From Ferrimonas futtsuensis DSM 18154 (GTDB lineage Bacteria; Pseudomonadota; Gammaproteobacteria; Enterobacterales; Shewanellaceae), in contig NZ_KE383896.1 of the NCBI RefSeq assembly GCF_000422645.1, positions 253,461 to 317,460 of the forward strand: a stretch of 64,000 bases of DNA, given 5' to 3'. Every line of letters starts with the position of its first letter. Positions within the stretch are counted from its first letter, which is position 1. A program made the position numbers and the translations under genes. The notes below the pieces were generated by a model. It saw only the letters and a program-made list of their open reading frames with translations. It ran no database searches and was not told where the DNA came from. Positions 26,400-38,189 of this stretch are shown here, one piece after another.

Positions 26400-29300
26400 A
26401 TGCGAGTTGTTAGCCTAGTTCTGTCAGGGTTGTTGAGTTGTTACAGCGCCTGCGCCTTCACCCAGGAGATAGACCTTCCCAACCAGAATCTTCGGCCATT
26501 CACCCTTCACGCCAGAGGCGTCCAGCTGACCGATCAGCTGCCCGTCTATCTCTATCGGGGAAAACTGCTGTTGCCCCTTCAGGGGCTGGCGGCGGCACTG
26601 GGCATCGACGTCAAGGTGGACCCCCAGGCGCTGACCGCCTCAGGCTGGATTCAGGGCGAGAACGCCAACCTGATGCTGGACCTCAACCGGGACAAAGCCA
26701 GGCGGGGGCTCAAGCAGATCACCGTGAATCCTGAGATGGTCTGGGGACGGGACAACCTGGATATCTACCTGACACCGGAATTTGTCCAGCAGCTGCTGCC
26801 GCTGACCCTCAACATTCAGAATCTGCGTCAAACCGTCCATGCCTCGGGGGTCATCCCCATGCCCGCCGTGGATCAGGCGATCACCCTGAATCAGGTCACC
26901 GCGGATCCCAATCAGCAGAAGGATCTGACCCAGACCAGTTTCGACCCTCAGCATCCCCATGACTATCAACTCTATACCCCGCCCCTGGTCTATCTGCAGG
27001 GGGAAGCGGACCTCGCCGGTGAAGACTTTGTCACCGAAGACTACATGTTCAACCTGTTTGCCCAGGGCGACCTGGCCATGCACTCCTATGAGTTCAGCGC
27101 CGGCCGCACCCAGGGAGAGGATGAACGCTTCCGGCTGCGTATCTCCCGGGACTTTGGGGATCTTGACGGATTCATCCCCTTTCAACTGGGCGGCTACCAA
27201 GTCGGGGACGTCCGCTACTTCGGAGACAACCTTGTCCACGGCCAGATGACGGGCCAGGGGGTGGTATTCGGCAATGCTCAGCAGCGGGACCAGGCAAGGT
27301 TCGGACGAACCGTCATCGAGGGCAATGCCCCCGAAGGCTGGTCGGTCAACCTCTATCGCAACGGCGCCCTGATGCGGGTCACCACCGCCGATCAGGACAA
27401 CCACTATCAGTTCAGCAACCTGCCCCTGGTCCAGGGCTCCAACCTGTTTGAGCTGCACCTGTTTGGCCCCAATGGTGAATACCTGGTCCGCAGGCGCACA
27501 GTCCACAGCGGCGGCGCCACCCTGGCCGCAGGGCAGGTCAGTTATTCCGGCTTCTACATCGACCAGACCAGCAATCTGTTCACTCACAAAAGCGACAAAG
27601 AGCTGGCCAGCCTGGGGCTGCGACGGGCCTATGATGCCAGGGTGGACTATGGCCTCACCGACACTCTGACCCTGGGAGTGGGGTACAGCCAGCAGAGCGT
27701 GCGGGAGAATGGGGTCATTAAGAACCACGACTACTTCAGCACCCGCGCCACCGCCTATGTTGCCGACAGCACCTGGTTTGCCGAAGCCGCCATGGAGGCC
27801 GATGGCGACAGCGCCTTTGCCCTGGGCTGGCAGACCCTGCTGGGCACCGACCACAGTTTGCGGTTAACCCACAACGATTTTGGCGACTTCCAATCCAGTC
27901 GCAGCACCCCAGAGGAGCTGGTGCAGGTGCGACGGGCGACCCGGTTTGAAATTGAAGGGACATTGCCCCGGGCCACAGGCCTGCAATATCAGTTTGGCAC
28001 CGCCTTCAGGGACACCGAATTGGGCAGCGGCTTCCTGTTTGATAATCGTCTCAGCGGCCAGCTATCCGGACTCAATCTGACCCATTATCTGGCCTACGAC
28101 ACCCGCTTCGATGATGTGTCGCGGCGCCTGAGCGGTCAACTTCTGTTCGACACCCCCATGAGGGACTGGAACCTCTCCGGCCACCTGAACTATCAGACCG
28201 GGGAAGGGATAGGGGAGGTGCTGACCACTCTGCGCTGGCGTCCATGGCGCGGCATCAACAACCAGACCCAGCTCTACTATCGGGACCCTCTGGACAGCAA
28301 GAGTCGATTCGGCCTGGGTCACCGCTTCGCCTTGACCTGGCAATGGCTGACCCTGGGCCTTGAAGGGGAAGTGAACACCCGCGGTGACTGGCAGGTGATG
28401 GCCACCAGTGCCGTGGCCCTCAACTATCAGGATGGACGCCTGAAAGGGGTGGACTACCGCCCTCAGCTGTCTGACATCCAGGTTCGAGTGTTTGAAGACA
28501 TCAACAACAATGGCCGCTTTGACCCCAGTGATCGCCCCCTGACGGGACTGCCGCTGCTGACGGCCCCCGGCCTGCCCCACTCCCCCAGCGATGATACCGG
28601 TCTGGTGAAACTGACTCAGGTGCCCTCCAACCAACTCTATCGCATCGGTGTGGAACCTGAGTTTATGCCCTCGGATCTGGTGCTGCGGGACGGTCCGGCA
28701 CAGGCGATGCCGGTCACCGGCAAGCTGGTGGTACTGGATCTGCCACTGGTACGACTGACGGACCTGGAGGGTCGGGTGCTGCGGGGTGACAGCAATCAGG
28801 GACTCTCAGGCATCCCCCTGGTGCTTAAGGATCTCCATCGTCAACCCCTGGCCACCCTGGTCACCGGCCCCAGGGGTGAGTATCGGTTCGATGACATCAA
28901 ACCCGGGTACTACCTGCTTCAGCCTGACCCGGCGATCATCGGCGACCAAGGGGTACTGATGGAGGAGCCCCTCTACCCCGTGGCCATCTCCGGCAAGCCC
29001 CTGGATCATCAGCGTCAGGACATCAAGGTGGGCTACCTTGAACAATCCAGCCTGATGCAGCGCCTGGGGCAAGCACCGGTTCAGCCTCAACCGCCGACTC
29101 CCAAGACACAGGTACCCCAAAGGGTACCCAACGGCGTGATGGCCATGGATCCCAAGGAGTATACTCTGCAACTGGCTGCCAGCCGGCGTGCCTGGGACCT
29201 GACCACGCTTAAGAAGCGCTACCCCGCCCTGTCGTTGAGCCAGTTGCCGGTTGTGCGGGACGGCAAGCCGATGTACCTGCTGCTCAGCGGCCGCTTTCCT

Positions 29301-29693
29301 ACGGAGCGGTCGGCTCAGTATGGGTTGCGGGATGTTCCCAAGGATTTTGCCAATGATCTGCCTCTGGTGCGCCCCGCAGCAGAGCTTCAGGCACAGCATC
29401 AGCTGCTGCGGGCCAGCGGCATGGACTCCCCGGATGCCGAAGCCGACTGGGTCACCAGCCAGCCTCCGGGCAATCTGACCTGGCAGATCGCTGCAACCCG
29501 GCAGGAAATCAGCGCCCGACAGGTGATGCAGGGCTTGAATCTGGGCAAGGATGCCCATATACACTTCAGTAACGGGTGGTATCAGGTTCTGTGGGGCAGC
29601 TTCAACAATCGCGCCGAAGCCGGCCAGGCCCTCGCGAGCCTGCCCAAAGCCCCACAAAGTCCATGGTTGAGATCCCTGGGCTCACTGCGGTAA
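26400..29693 (+). CDS. Usher-like outer-membrane barrel protein with SdrD/CNA-B and C-terminal SPOR-like domains
   Basis: Protein of 1,097 residues of unknown function. Visible order: signal peptide 1-19 (VVSLVLSGLLSCYSACA), a small N-terminal alpha/beta domain to about 145, an usher-type insert around 300-375 (GRTVIEGNAPEGWSVNLYRNG), alternating beta-strand barrel segments to about 690, an SdrD-like repeat with the calcium-type loop EDINNNGRFDPSDRPLTG near 700, a second CNA-B-like unit near 790-870 (GLSGIPLVLKD...GEYRFDDIKPGYY), a Pro/Gln linker, and two SPOR-like units (YTLQLAASRRAWDLTTLKKR about 920; WQIAATRQEISARQ about 1026). No chaperone or pilin gene is adjacent. Start at 26400 is chosen for the signal peptide; the frame extends to 26349. 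Confidence 0.8.
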   Translation: MRVVSLVLSGLLSCYSACAFTQEIDLPNQNLRPFTLHARGVQLTDQLPVYLYRGKLLLPLQGLAAALGIDVKVDPQALTASGWIQGENANLMLDLNRDKARRGLKQITVNPEMVWGRDNLDIYLTPEFVQQLLPLTLNIQNLRQTVHASGVIPMPAVDQAITLNQVTADPNQQKDLTQTSFDPQHPHDYQLYTPPLVYLQGEADLAGEDFVTEDYMFNLFAQGDLAMHSYEFSAGRTQGEDERFRLRISRDFGDLDGFIPFQLGGYQVGDVRYFGDNLVHGQMTGQGVVFGNAQQRDQARFGRTVIEGNAPEGWSVNLYRNGALMRVTTADQDNHYQFSNLPLVQGSNLFELHLFGPNGEYLVRRRTVHSGGATLAAGQVSYSGFYIDQTSNLFTHKSDKELASLGLRRAYDARVDYGLTDTLTLGVGYSQQSVRENGVIKNHDYFSTRATAYVADSTWFAEAAMEADGDSAFALGWQTLLGTDHSLRLTHNDFGDFQSSRSTPEELVQVRRATRFEIEGTLPRATGLQYQFGTAFRDTELGSGFLFDNRLSGQLSGLNLTHYLAYDTRFDDVSRRLSGQLLFDTPMRDWNLSGHLNYQTGEGIGEVLTTLRWRPWRGINNQTQLYYRDPLDSKSRFGLGHRFALTWQWLTLGLEGEVNTRGDWQVMATSAVALNYQDGRLKGVDYRPQLSDIQVRVFEDINNNGRFDPSDRPLTGLPLLTAPGLPHSPSDDTGLVKLTQVPSNQLYRIGVEPEFMPSDLVLRDGPAQAMPVTGKLVVLDLPLVRLTDLEGRVLRGDSNQGLSGIPLVLKDLHRQPLATLVTGPRGEYRFDDIKPGYYLLQPDPAIIGDQGVLMEEPLYPVAISGKPLDHQRQDIKVGYLEQSSLMQRLGQAPVQPQPPTPKTQVPQRVPNGVMAMDPKEYTLQLAASRRAWDLTTLKKRYPALSLSQLPVVRDGKPMYLLLSGRFPTERSAQYGLRDVPKDFANDLPLVRPAAELQAQHQLLRASGMDSPDAEADWVTSQPPGNLTWQIAATRQEISARQVMQGLNLGKDAHIHFSNGWYQVLWGSFNNRAEAGQALASLPKAPQSPWLRSLGSLR

Positions 29694-29728
29694 ATTGCCT
29701 GCCCAGACCGGGACCAATCCCCCCCTGA

Positions 29729-29753
29729 CCGCCCGGCATTGCCGGGCGGTTTC
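29729..29753 (+). terminator. Hairpin after the usher-like gene
   Basis: Nine-pair stem CCGCCCGGC / GCCGGGCGG with an ATT loop, then TTTC. The stem is strong but the T-run is short. Confidence 0.6.
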
Positions 29754-29879
29754 GGTCGAAAAAGCCGCTCGATGCAATCGAGTGGAGAACCAAAGTTTTT
29801 CGCGGCGAACGCCGCACCCCATGTTACAATCCCGCCCTTAAGCAGTTTGAGGGTTAGATAATTGACGGAGTCTGTGTCC

Positions 29880-30806
29880 ATGGCGACAACAATGCCCGAT
29901 GTAGCGAGCAGTGCCAAAGCCCAGGTGGGCGGCACCCTGGACTGGGTGGGCATGAGCAACATCGAACTTCCACTGACGGTTAAGGCCGACGACGGCCACT
30001 CCCGCTCAGTGTCCGCAAAGGTGGAGGCCTTTGTGAACCTGCCCAATCCCCAGGCCAAGGGGATCCACATGTCGCGCCTCTATCTGGCCCTGGACCAGTT
30101 GTCTCTCAACGGTGAGTTGACCCTTGCCAGCCTCAAGTCTCTGCTCGACGATTTCATCTCCTCTCACGAAGCGCTGTCAGACCGCGCCAAGGTGAAGATC
30201 AGTTTTGACTATCACCTGCGTCGCAACTCGCTGTTGTCTGAAAACAGTGGCTGGCGCGCCTACCCGGTGACCCTGGTGGGCAGCCTGGACCAGGGCAAGC
30301 TGTCACTGGAGATGAGCGTCGAAGTCGCCTACTCCTCCACCTGCCCCTGTTCCGCCGCGCTGGCACGCCAGTTGATTCAGGAAGCGTTCAACAATCAGTT
30401 TGCCGACCAGCAGACCGTCACCGCCGAGGAGGTGCACCAATGGCTGGGTACCACCCAGGGCGTAGTGGCCACCCCTCACAGCCAACGCAGTCTGGCTCAG
30501 GTGTGGGTCAAGCTGGATGAGAAACTGGAGGCCCTGCCTCTGGTCAACCTGGTGGATCGTATCGAAGGTGCCCTGGCGACCCCGGTTCAGGCCGCGGTTA
30601 AACGGGAAGATGAGCAGGAGTTTGCCCGCCTCAACGGCCAGAACCTGATGTTCGTGGAGGACGCCGCCCGCCGTCTGAAGACCGCCCTCAATGAGGAGCA
30701 ACGGTTCCAGGACTTCTGGCTGCGCGTCAATCACCTGGAGAGTCTGCATGCCCACGATGCCGTGTCGGTGACCTGCAAGGGTGTGGAGAACGGCTATCAG
30801 CCCTAA
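29880..30806 (+). CDS. folE2: GTP cyclohydrolase FolE2 (type IB)
   Basis: First enzyme of tetrahydrofolate synthesis in its FolE2 form, which does not depend on zinc. The start [11 protein letters not shown] at 29880 follows CGGAG; a TTG six codons upstream is possible. The product (308 residues) has the FolE2 landmarks [20 protein letters not shown], the active-site cysteine motif [12 protein letters not shown] (C155, C157) and [11 protein letters not shown]-like [13 protein letters not shown]. Many bacteria make FolE2 as a zinc-starvation backup under Zur, but no Zur box is visible, so it may be the main enzyme here. Confidence 0.94.
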   Translation: MATTMPDVASSAKAQVGGTLDWVGMSNIELPLTVKADDGHSRSVSAKVEAFVNLPNPQAKGIHMSRLYLALDQLSLNGELTLASLKSLLDDFISSHEALSDRAKVKISFDYHLRRNSLLSENSGWRAYPVTLVGSLDQGKLSLEMSVEVAYSSTCPCSAALARQLIQEAFNNQFADQQTVTAEEVHQWLGTTQGVVATPHSQRSLAQVWVKLDEKLEALPLVNLVDRIEGALATPVQAAVKREDEQEFARLNGQNLMFVEDAARRLKTALNEEQRFQDFWLRVNHLESLHAHDAVSVTCKGVENGYQP

Positions 30807-30825
30807 GTCTGAAGTCAGATAATGA

Positions 30826-30850
30826 CAAGGCCGCAGCTGCGGCCTTTTTA
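30826..30850 (+). terminator. Rho-independent terminator of folE2
   Basis: AAGGCCGCAGCTGCGGCCTT palindrome followed by TTTATT, ending just before the convergent yhcC stop. Confidence 0.88.
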
Positions 30851-30858
30851 TTGCCTCT

Positions 30859-31761
30859 TTACAGGGCGCTGCCCTGACCACCATCTCGCTTGAGGCGATC
30901 CAGGATGCCGTTTAAGGCCAACCACTTATCCCCACACCATTGGGGAGCGACCAGTTGTGGTGGCTTTGCATAGGCACTGACCCGGTGAAACACCACCGAC
31001 TCGGGCGTTCGGCGAATCATCTCGGCGGCGGTATCCATATAGGTGTCGGCATCCATCAGTGGCAGGCGACCGGCGGCATACTGCTTGGCCATGGTGCTGT
31101 TTTGCACCACGTGCAGGGGGTGAAGCTTGAGCCCGTCCACGCCCAGCTCCAGCACACGATCCAGGGTGTCGAAGGCGTGCTCAGGTCCTTCGCCGGGCAG
31201 CCCCATAATAAGGTGGGTGCACACCTGCAACCCCATGGCGCGGGCCCGCGCCACCGTATCCCGGTATGCCTCGAAGCCGTGCCCACGGTTGATCCGCTTC
31301 AGGGTATCATCATGGGCGGACTGCAGCCCCAGCTCCAACCACAACTCCATTCCCTGCTCCCGGTAGTGGGCCAACAGCTCCAGGACCGAGTCCGGCACGC
31401 AGTCCGGGCGGGTCCCTACGCACAGGCCGACAATGTCAGACACCGCCAACGCCTCTTCGTATCGACGCTTGAGCACCTGATATTCATCATAGGTGGAGGT
31501 ATAGGCCTGGAAATAGGCCATATAGCGCCTGGACTCGCCGCGACGGGCTTTGCCCTCCGCCAGTTGCACCGCCACACTTTTGCCCTGCCCAGCCTCGGCA
31601 CTGAATGAGGTCACGTTACAGAAGGTGCACCCCCCCCGGCCCAGGGTGCCATCCCGGTTGGGGCAGGTGAAGCTGGCGTCTATGGTCAGCTTGTGGATCT
31701 TCTGGCCATAGCGGGCCTTCATGTGATTACCCAGAGTGTGAACGTACCGATCCAGCCCCAT
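30859..31761 (-). CDS. yhcC: TIGR01212-family radical SAM protein YhcC
   Basis: Radical SAM protein (300 residues) of undetermined reaction. The cluster motif lies in FTCPNRDGTLGRGGCTFCNV (C-x14-C-x2-C, a longer spacing than the usual CxxxCxxC), and other family blocks are YFQAYTSTYDEY, VGLCVGTRPDCVPD, LELGLQSAHDDTLKRINRGH and GLKLHPLHVV. ATG at 31761 has GGAG five bases upstream and matches the E. coli start region. In E. coli too, yhcC is divergent from gltB. Confidence 0.93.
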   Translation of the reverse strand: MGLDRYVHTLGNHMKARYGQKIHKLTIDASFTCPNRDGTLGRGGCTFCNVTSFSAEAGQGKSVAVQLAEGKARRGESRRYMAYFQAYTSTYDEYQVLKRRYEEALAVSDIVGLCVGTRPDCVPDSVLELLAHYREQGMELWLELGLQSAHDDTLKRINRGHGFEAYRDTVARARAMGLQVCTHLIMGLPGEGPEHAFDTLDRVLELGVDGLKLHPLHVVQNSTMAKQYAAGRLPLMDADTYMDTAAEMIRRTPESVVFHRVSAYAKPPQLVAPQWCGDKWLALNGILDRLKRDGGQGSAL

Positions 31762-32174
31762 GACTGCTCCAAAATAGGGAAAACGGGGCATTGTACCTAA
31801 AGGGAACCGGGCCAACGCAGGATCCCGATCACAGCTTTGCACAATATTTCGAATGATTATTCAGCTTTCTCTTCAGGTGAGTTTCAATCGCGGCCGTGAT
31901 CTATCTCCATATTTGAACTGGTTAACAGGATCTGGATCTGGTAGGAGAAGGAGTTTCTGCGTCAGCGCACAGTTTACTGGCCGAAATAGCAGAATGTTTG
32001 CTCTGTAAACCGGTCATAAAGCGATGATATAGGTTGTGAATGCTTCCATTCTCGCCCAACTTACCAGAATGGTGCATCGTTTGACCTTTGTACCCAGCCT
32101 AGGTACTTTGAATCGTTCACCTGCATAATTATGTGTTAGTAGTAGTCAGTTTTGCACGACGCGGAGGAGAGGGA
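31762..32174 (+). promoter_or_regulatory. yhcC/gltB divergent regulatory region
   Basis: No gene is visible in this 413-base gap, which is more AT-rich than the flanks. A plausible gltB promoter is TTGACC (32081-32086) and TACTTT (32104-32109) with a 17-base spacer. GTACC ... GGTAC inside the spacer (about 32090-32106) is a small dyad. GGAGGAGAGGGA gives gltB a strong ribosome site. Lrp control is known in E. coli but I could not identify sites. Confidence 0.6.
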
Positions 32175-35100
32175 ATGTCGTTGTACCAGCCTGATTTTGA
32201 GCGTGAAAATTGTGGTTTCGGGCTCATTGCCCACATGGATGGCGAGCCCAGTCACCGTATTGTCCGTACCGCAATCCAAGCTCTGGATCGCCTGAAACAC
32301 CGGGGGGCCGTGGGCGCCGACGGTAAGACCGGCGACGGCTGCGGACTGCTGATGAAGAAACCCGATGGCTTCTTCCGCCACCTTGCCCAGGAGCAGGGCT
32401 GGCGCCTGTCCAACAAGTATGCCGTGGGCATGCTGATGATGAGTAAGGACCCGGTTCGGGCCCAGCACGCGCGCACTCAGATAGAGCAGGAGCTCGGCAG
32501 AGAGACTCTGTCTGTCCTGGGCTGGCGTGACGTGCCGGTCAATGAATCTGTTCTGGGTAGCATCGCCGCATCCTGTGTGCCCGCCTTCGCCCAGGTCTTC
32601 ATCAATGCTCCCGCAGGCTGGCGCGCCCGGGATCTCGAGCGCCGCCTCTTTATGGCCCGTCGCCGCATCGAGAAGCAGCTACAGGATGACCCGGACTTCT
32701 ACGTGGCCAGCCTCTCTGGTCAGGTGGTGGTCTACAAGGGGCTGATGCTGCCTGCGGACCTGCCCAACGTATTCCCGGACCTGGCGGACCTGCGGATGGA
32801 AAGTGCCGTCTGCCTGTTCCACCAACGCTTCTCCACCAACACTCAGCCAAGGTGGCCCCTGGCCCAGCCATTCCGCTACCTGGCCCACAATGGTGAGATC
32901 AACACCATTGCCGGAAACCGCCAGTGGGCCCGTGCCCGGGCGTACAAATTCAACTCTCCGCTGTTGCCGGACCTGAAAGACGCGGCGCCGTTCGTCAATG
33001 AGACCGGCTCCGACTCCTCCAGCCTGGACAACATGCTGGAGCTGCTGCTGGCCGGCGGCATGGACATCAAGCGTGCCATGCGTCTGTTGATCCCGCCCGC
33101 CTGGCAATCCAATCCAGAGATGGATGAAGAGCTCAAGGCGTTCTACGACTTCAACTCCATGCATATGGAGCCCTGGGATGGCCCCGCCGGGGTGGTACTG
33201 ACCAACGGTCGCCACGCCGCCTGCGCCGTCGACCGCAACGGCCTGCGTCCTTCCCGTTACATCATCACCAAGGATCGCATCCTGACCCTGGCCTCCGAAG
33301 TGGGGATCTGGGACTACCAGCCTGATGAGGTGGTCGAGAAGGGCCGAGTCGGCCCCGGTGAGTTGCTGGTGCTGGACACCTTCACCGGCAGCCTGATGCG
33401 CTCGTTCGAGATCGACGAGGATCTCAAGCAGCGTCACCCCTATGCCGAGTGGATGCGCATCAACTCCAAGCGTCTGATCCCACCCCAGCAGCTGGATGCC
33501 AGCGCCCTGGGCTGCGGCGATCTCTCCAATGCTCAGCTGACCCAGTACCAGAAGGCGTTCAACCTGACCCGGGAAGAGCTGCTGGAGATTCTCTGGCCTC
33601 TGGCTTCCGGGGCGCAGGAGGCGATCGGCTCCATGGGGGATGACACCCCCATCGCCGTCCTCTCCAAGCAGGAACGCCACATCTGCGACTACTTCCGTCA
33701 GCAGTTTGCTCAGGTGACCAACCCGGCCATCGACCCGCTGCGCGAAAAGCACGTCATGAGCCTGGCCACCTGCATTGGCAAGGAACAAAACCTGTTTAAC
33801 GAGACCACGGGTCACGCCAACCGGGTGATCTTCGACTCTCCGGTGTTGCTCTACTCCGACTTTGCCCAGCTGATGGCACTGGACAACGAGCACTACCGCT
33901 CGGTCAGCCTGGATCTCAACTACGACGAGTCCGAAGGGCTGAAGCAGGCGATCTGCCGCCTGTGCACCGAGGCGGAAACCGCCGCCCGCGAAGGCGCCAC
34001 CATGGTGGTGCTCTCCGACCGCAAGCTGTCCAACGATAAGCTGCTGGTGCCCGCCGCCATGGCCGTGGGTGCGGTGCAAAAGCGCCTGGTGGACACCAAC
34101 CTGCGCTGTGACACCAACATCCTGGTGGAAACCGGCTCCGCCCGAGATCCCCACCACTTCGCCGTGCTGCTCGGCTTTGGTGCCACCGCCATCTACCCCT
34201 ACCTGGCCTACGAGTCCATCGATGCCCTGGCCCGTCAACAAGGCGAGGAAGCGGAGCTGCGTGATCTGCTGCTGGGCTACCGTGCCGGCATCGACAAGGG
34301 TCTGCAGAAGATCCTCTCCAAGATGGGGATCAGCACCATCGCCAGCTACCGTTGCAGCCGCCTGTTCGAGGCTGTGGGCCTCTCCAGCGAGGTGATCGAT
34401 CTCTGTTTCTTCGGCGTCACCGCCCGCATCCAGGGAGCCGACTTCGAGGATCTGGAGCAGGATCAAAGGCAGCTGCATCAGGCCGCCTTCAAGGCGCGCC
34501 AGCCCCTGGGACACGGCGGTCTGCTGAAGTTTGTCCATGGCGGTGAGTACCACTGCTTCAACCCGGACGTGGTCCAGGCTCTGCAGAAAGCGGTCGCCAG
34601 TGGCAATCAGAAGGACTACGACCACTACTGTGAACTGGTGGACACCCGTCCGGTGGCCACCTTGCGGGACCTGCTCAAACTGACCCCACCGGAAGAGGGC
34701 CTGGCCCTGGAACAAGTGGAGGGTGCAGACAAGCTGTTCTGGCGCTTCGACACCGCCGCCATGAGTATCGGCGCCCTGGCGCCGGAAGCCCATGAGGCGC
34801 TGGCCATCGCCATGAATCGCCTCGGTGGCCACTCCAACTCCGGCGAAGGGGGCGAGGATCCCCGCCGCTTCAACAGCCCGGGTAACAGCCGCATCAAGCA
34901 GGTGGCCTCCGGCCGCTTCGGCGTCACCGCCGCCTACCTGATGAGCGCCGACGTCATCCAGATCAAGGTGGCTCAGGGCGCCAAACCCGGCGAGGGCGGT
35001 CAGCTACCCGGCAAAAAGGTAAGCACAGAGATCGCCACCCTGCGCTACTCGCGTCCGGGTGTCACCCTGATCTCGCCGCCGCCCCACCACGACATCTACT

Positions 35101-36626
35101 CCATTGAGGATCTGGCTCAGCTGATCTTCGATCTCAAGCAGGTGAACCCCAAGGCCAGAGTATCGGTGAAGCTGGTATCTGAGCCCGGCATCGGCACCAT
35201 CGCCTGTGGCGTAGCCAAGGCCAACGCCGACATGATCACCGTCTCCGGTTACGATGGCGGCACAGGTGCCAGCCCTCTGACCTCCATCCACTACGCGGGA
35301 TCCCCCTGGGAGCTGGGCCTGGCCGAGGTGCAGCAAGCCCTGGTGGCCAATGGCCTGCGCCACAAGGTGCGCCTGCAGGTGGACGGCGGTCTGAAGACCG
35401 GCCTGGATGTGGTGAAAGCGGCGCTGCTGGGAGCGGAGAGCTTCGGCTTTGGCACCGCGCCCATGATCGCCCTGGGCTGTAAGTACCTGCGCATCTGTCA
35501 CCTGAACAACTGCGCCACCGGCGTCGCCACCCAGCGTGAAGACCTGCGCAACAACCACTACAACGGCACCCCGGAGAAAGTAGAGAACTTCTTCCGCTTC
35601 GTGGCCGAGGATCTGCGTCACTACATGGCCAAGCTGGGCGTGACCGAGTTTAACCAGCTCATCGGCCGTACCGACCTGATGACCCAGCTGCCTGGGGAAA
35701 CCCCGCGTCAGGCCAAGCTGGATCTCTCTCCCGTGCTGACCAGTGTGCCGGCGGGCAGCGATACCGAGCTGTTCTGCACCGAGCGCAACTACCCGGACGA
35801 CAAGGGACTGAAGAACCAGCAGTTGCTGGAGCTGGCCAAACAGGCGGTGGACGCCCGTCAGAGTGCCGGCTGGCAACTGACGCTGCAGAACACCGATCGC
35901 AGTGTCGGCGCCTCCCTCTCCGGCTACATCGCCGCCAAGTGGGGCAACCAGGGGCTGCGTGAAACGCCGCTGGACATCCGCTTCAACGGCTCCGCCGGCC
36001 AGAGCTTCGGCGTGTGGAACGTCGAGGGGATGAATCTGACCCTGGCCGGGGACGCCAACGACTATGTGGGCAAGGGAATGACTGGCGGCAAACTGGTGAT
36101 CACCCCGCCCCCGGGCGTCGCCTATCGCAGCCACCAGTCCGCCATCATCGGCAACACCTGCCTCTACGGCGCCACCGGAGGCAAACTGTTTGCCGCCGGG
36201 ACCGCTGGTGAACGTTTCGGGGTGCGTAACTCCGGAGCCATCGCGGTGATTGAGGGCTGTGGCGACAACGCCTGTGAATACATGACCGGCGGTGTGGTGA
36301 TGGTACTGGGACGCACCGGCGTCAACTTCGGCGCGGGAATGACTGGCGGCTTTGCCTACGTCTTCGACCAGAAAAACTACCTGGACCGGCGCCTGAACAA
36401 AGAGCTGGTGGAAGCCCTGCCGGTGGTCGAGCCCATGGTTCAGCTGCACCTCAAGCGCCTGCTGGAGGAGCACCTGGACGCCACAGGTTCCGAGCGAGCC
36501 GCCGAGATCCTGGAGGATTTCACCAACTGGCTGCCCAAGTTCCGCATCGTCAAACCCAAGGCGAGCCAACTGGGTGAATTGATGGCGCTGGAGCAGAGTC
36601 AGCAACTGCAGGTCAAGGCAAGTTAA
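32175..36626 (+). CDS. gltB: Glutamate synthase (NADPH) large subunit GltB
   Basis: Makes two glutamates from glutamine and 2-oxoglutarate. The start MSLYQPDFEREN at 32175 has a strong ribosome site; residues 1-12 are the propeptide removed to expose the N-terminal nucleophile C13 (NCGFGLIAHMDG). Then come the class II amidotransferase domain, the central domain, the FMN-binding synthase domain (SGEGGEDPRRF, VSGYDGGTGASP) with the [3Fe-4S] cysteines C1102, C1108 and C1113, and the C-terminal beta-helix (GGKLVI, GNTCLYGATGGKLFAAG). Length 1,483. It is cotranscribed with gltD, nine bases downstream. Confidence 0.97.
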   Translation: MSLYQPDFERENCGFGLIAHMDGEPSHRIVRTAIQALDRLKHRGAVGADGKTGDGCGLLMKKPDGFFRHLAQEQGWRLSNKYAVGMLMMSKDPVRAQHARTQIEQELGRETLSVLGWRDVPVNESVLGSIAASCVPAFAQVFINAPAGWRARDLERRLFMARRRIEKQLQDDPDFYVASLSGQVVVYKGLMLPADLPNVFPDLADLRMESAVCLFHQRFSTNTQPRWPLAQPFRYLAHNGEINTIAGNRQWARARAYKFNSPLLPDLKDAAPFVNETGSDSSSLDNMLELLLAGGMDIKRAMRLLIPPAWQSNPEMDEELKAFYDFNSMHMEPWDGPAGVVLTNGRHAACAVDRNGLRPSRYIITKDRILTLASEVGIWDYQPDEVVEKGRVGPGELLVLDTFTGSLMRSFEIDEDLKQRHPYAEWMRINSKRLIPPQQLDASALGCGDLSNAQLTQYQKAFNLTREELLEILWPLASGAQEAIGSMGDDTPIAVLSKQERHICDYFRQQFAQVTNPAIDPLREKHVMSLATCIGKEQNLFNETTGHANRVIFDSPVLLYSDFAQLMALDNEHYRSVSLDLNYDESEGLKQAICRLCTEAETAAREGATMVVLSDRKLSNDKLLVPAAMAVGAVQKRLVDTNLRCDTNILVETGSARDPHHFAVLLGFGATAIYPYLAYESIDALARQQGEEAELRDLLLGYRAGIDKGLQKILSKMGISTIASYRCSRLFEAVGLSSEVIDLCFFGVTARIQGADFEDLEQDQRQLHQAAFKARQPLGHGGLLKFVHGGEYHCFNPDVVQALQKAVASGNQKDYDHYCELVDTRPVATLRDLLKLTPPEEGLALEQVEGADKLFWRFDTAAMSIGALAPEAHEALAIAMNRLGGHSNSGEGGEDPRRFNSPGNSRIKQVASGRFGVTAAYLMSADVIQIKVAQGAKPGEGGQLPGKKVSTEIATLRYSRPGVTLISPPPHHDIYSIEDLAQLIFDLKQVNPKARVSVKLVSEPGIGTIACGVAKANADMITVSGYDGGTGASPLTSIHYAGSPWELGLAEVQQALVANGLRHKVRLQVDGGLKTGLDVVKAALLGAESFGFGTAPMIALGCKYLRICHLNNCATGVATQREDLRNNHYNGTPEKVENFFRFVAEDLRHYMAKLGVTEFNQLIGRTDLMTQLPGETPRQAKLDLSPVLTSVPAGSDTELFCTERNYPDDKGLKNQQLLELAKQAVDARQSAGWQLTLQNTDRSVGASLSGYIAAKWGNQGLRETPLDIRFNGSAGQSFGVWNVEGMNLTLAGDANDYVGKGMTGGKLVITPPPGVAYRSHQSAIIGNTCLYGATGGKLFAAGTAGERFGVRNSGAIAVIEGCGDNACEYMTGGVVMVLGRTGVNFGAGMTGGFAYVFDQKNYLDRRLNKELVEALPVVEPMVQLHLKRLLEEHLDATGSERAAEILEDFTNWLPKFRIVKPKASQLGELMALEQSQQLQVKAS

Positions 36627-38051
<1,425 letters not shown>

Positions 38052-38070
38052 CCCTGTCAGAGAACTCCCC

Positions 38071-38100
38071 AAAGGGCGGCATTGGCCGCCCTTTTTGTTT
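38071..38100 (+). terminator. Rho-independent terminator of gltBD
   Basis: AAAGGGCGGC / GCCGCCCTTT stem with an ATTG loop, followed by TTGTTT. Confidence 0.92.
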
Positions 38101-38189
38101 GGCCGTCCGGCCCTCCAACAGGGGCTAATTTCCAATGCGATTATGCTACACTGCCCGCCACACATTTCCCGGAAACAGATAGCCTGAAG

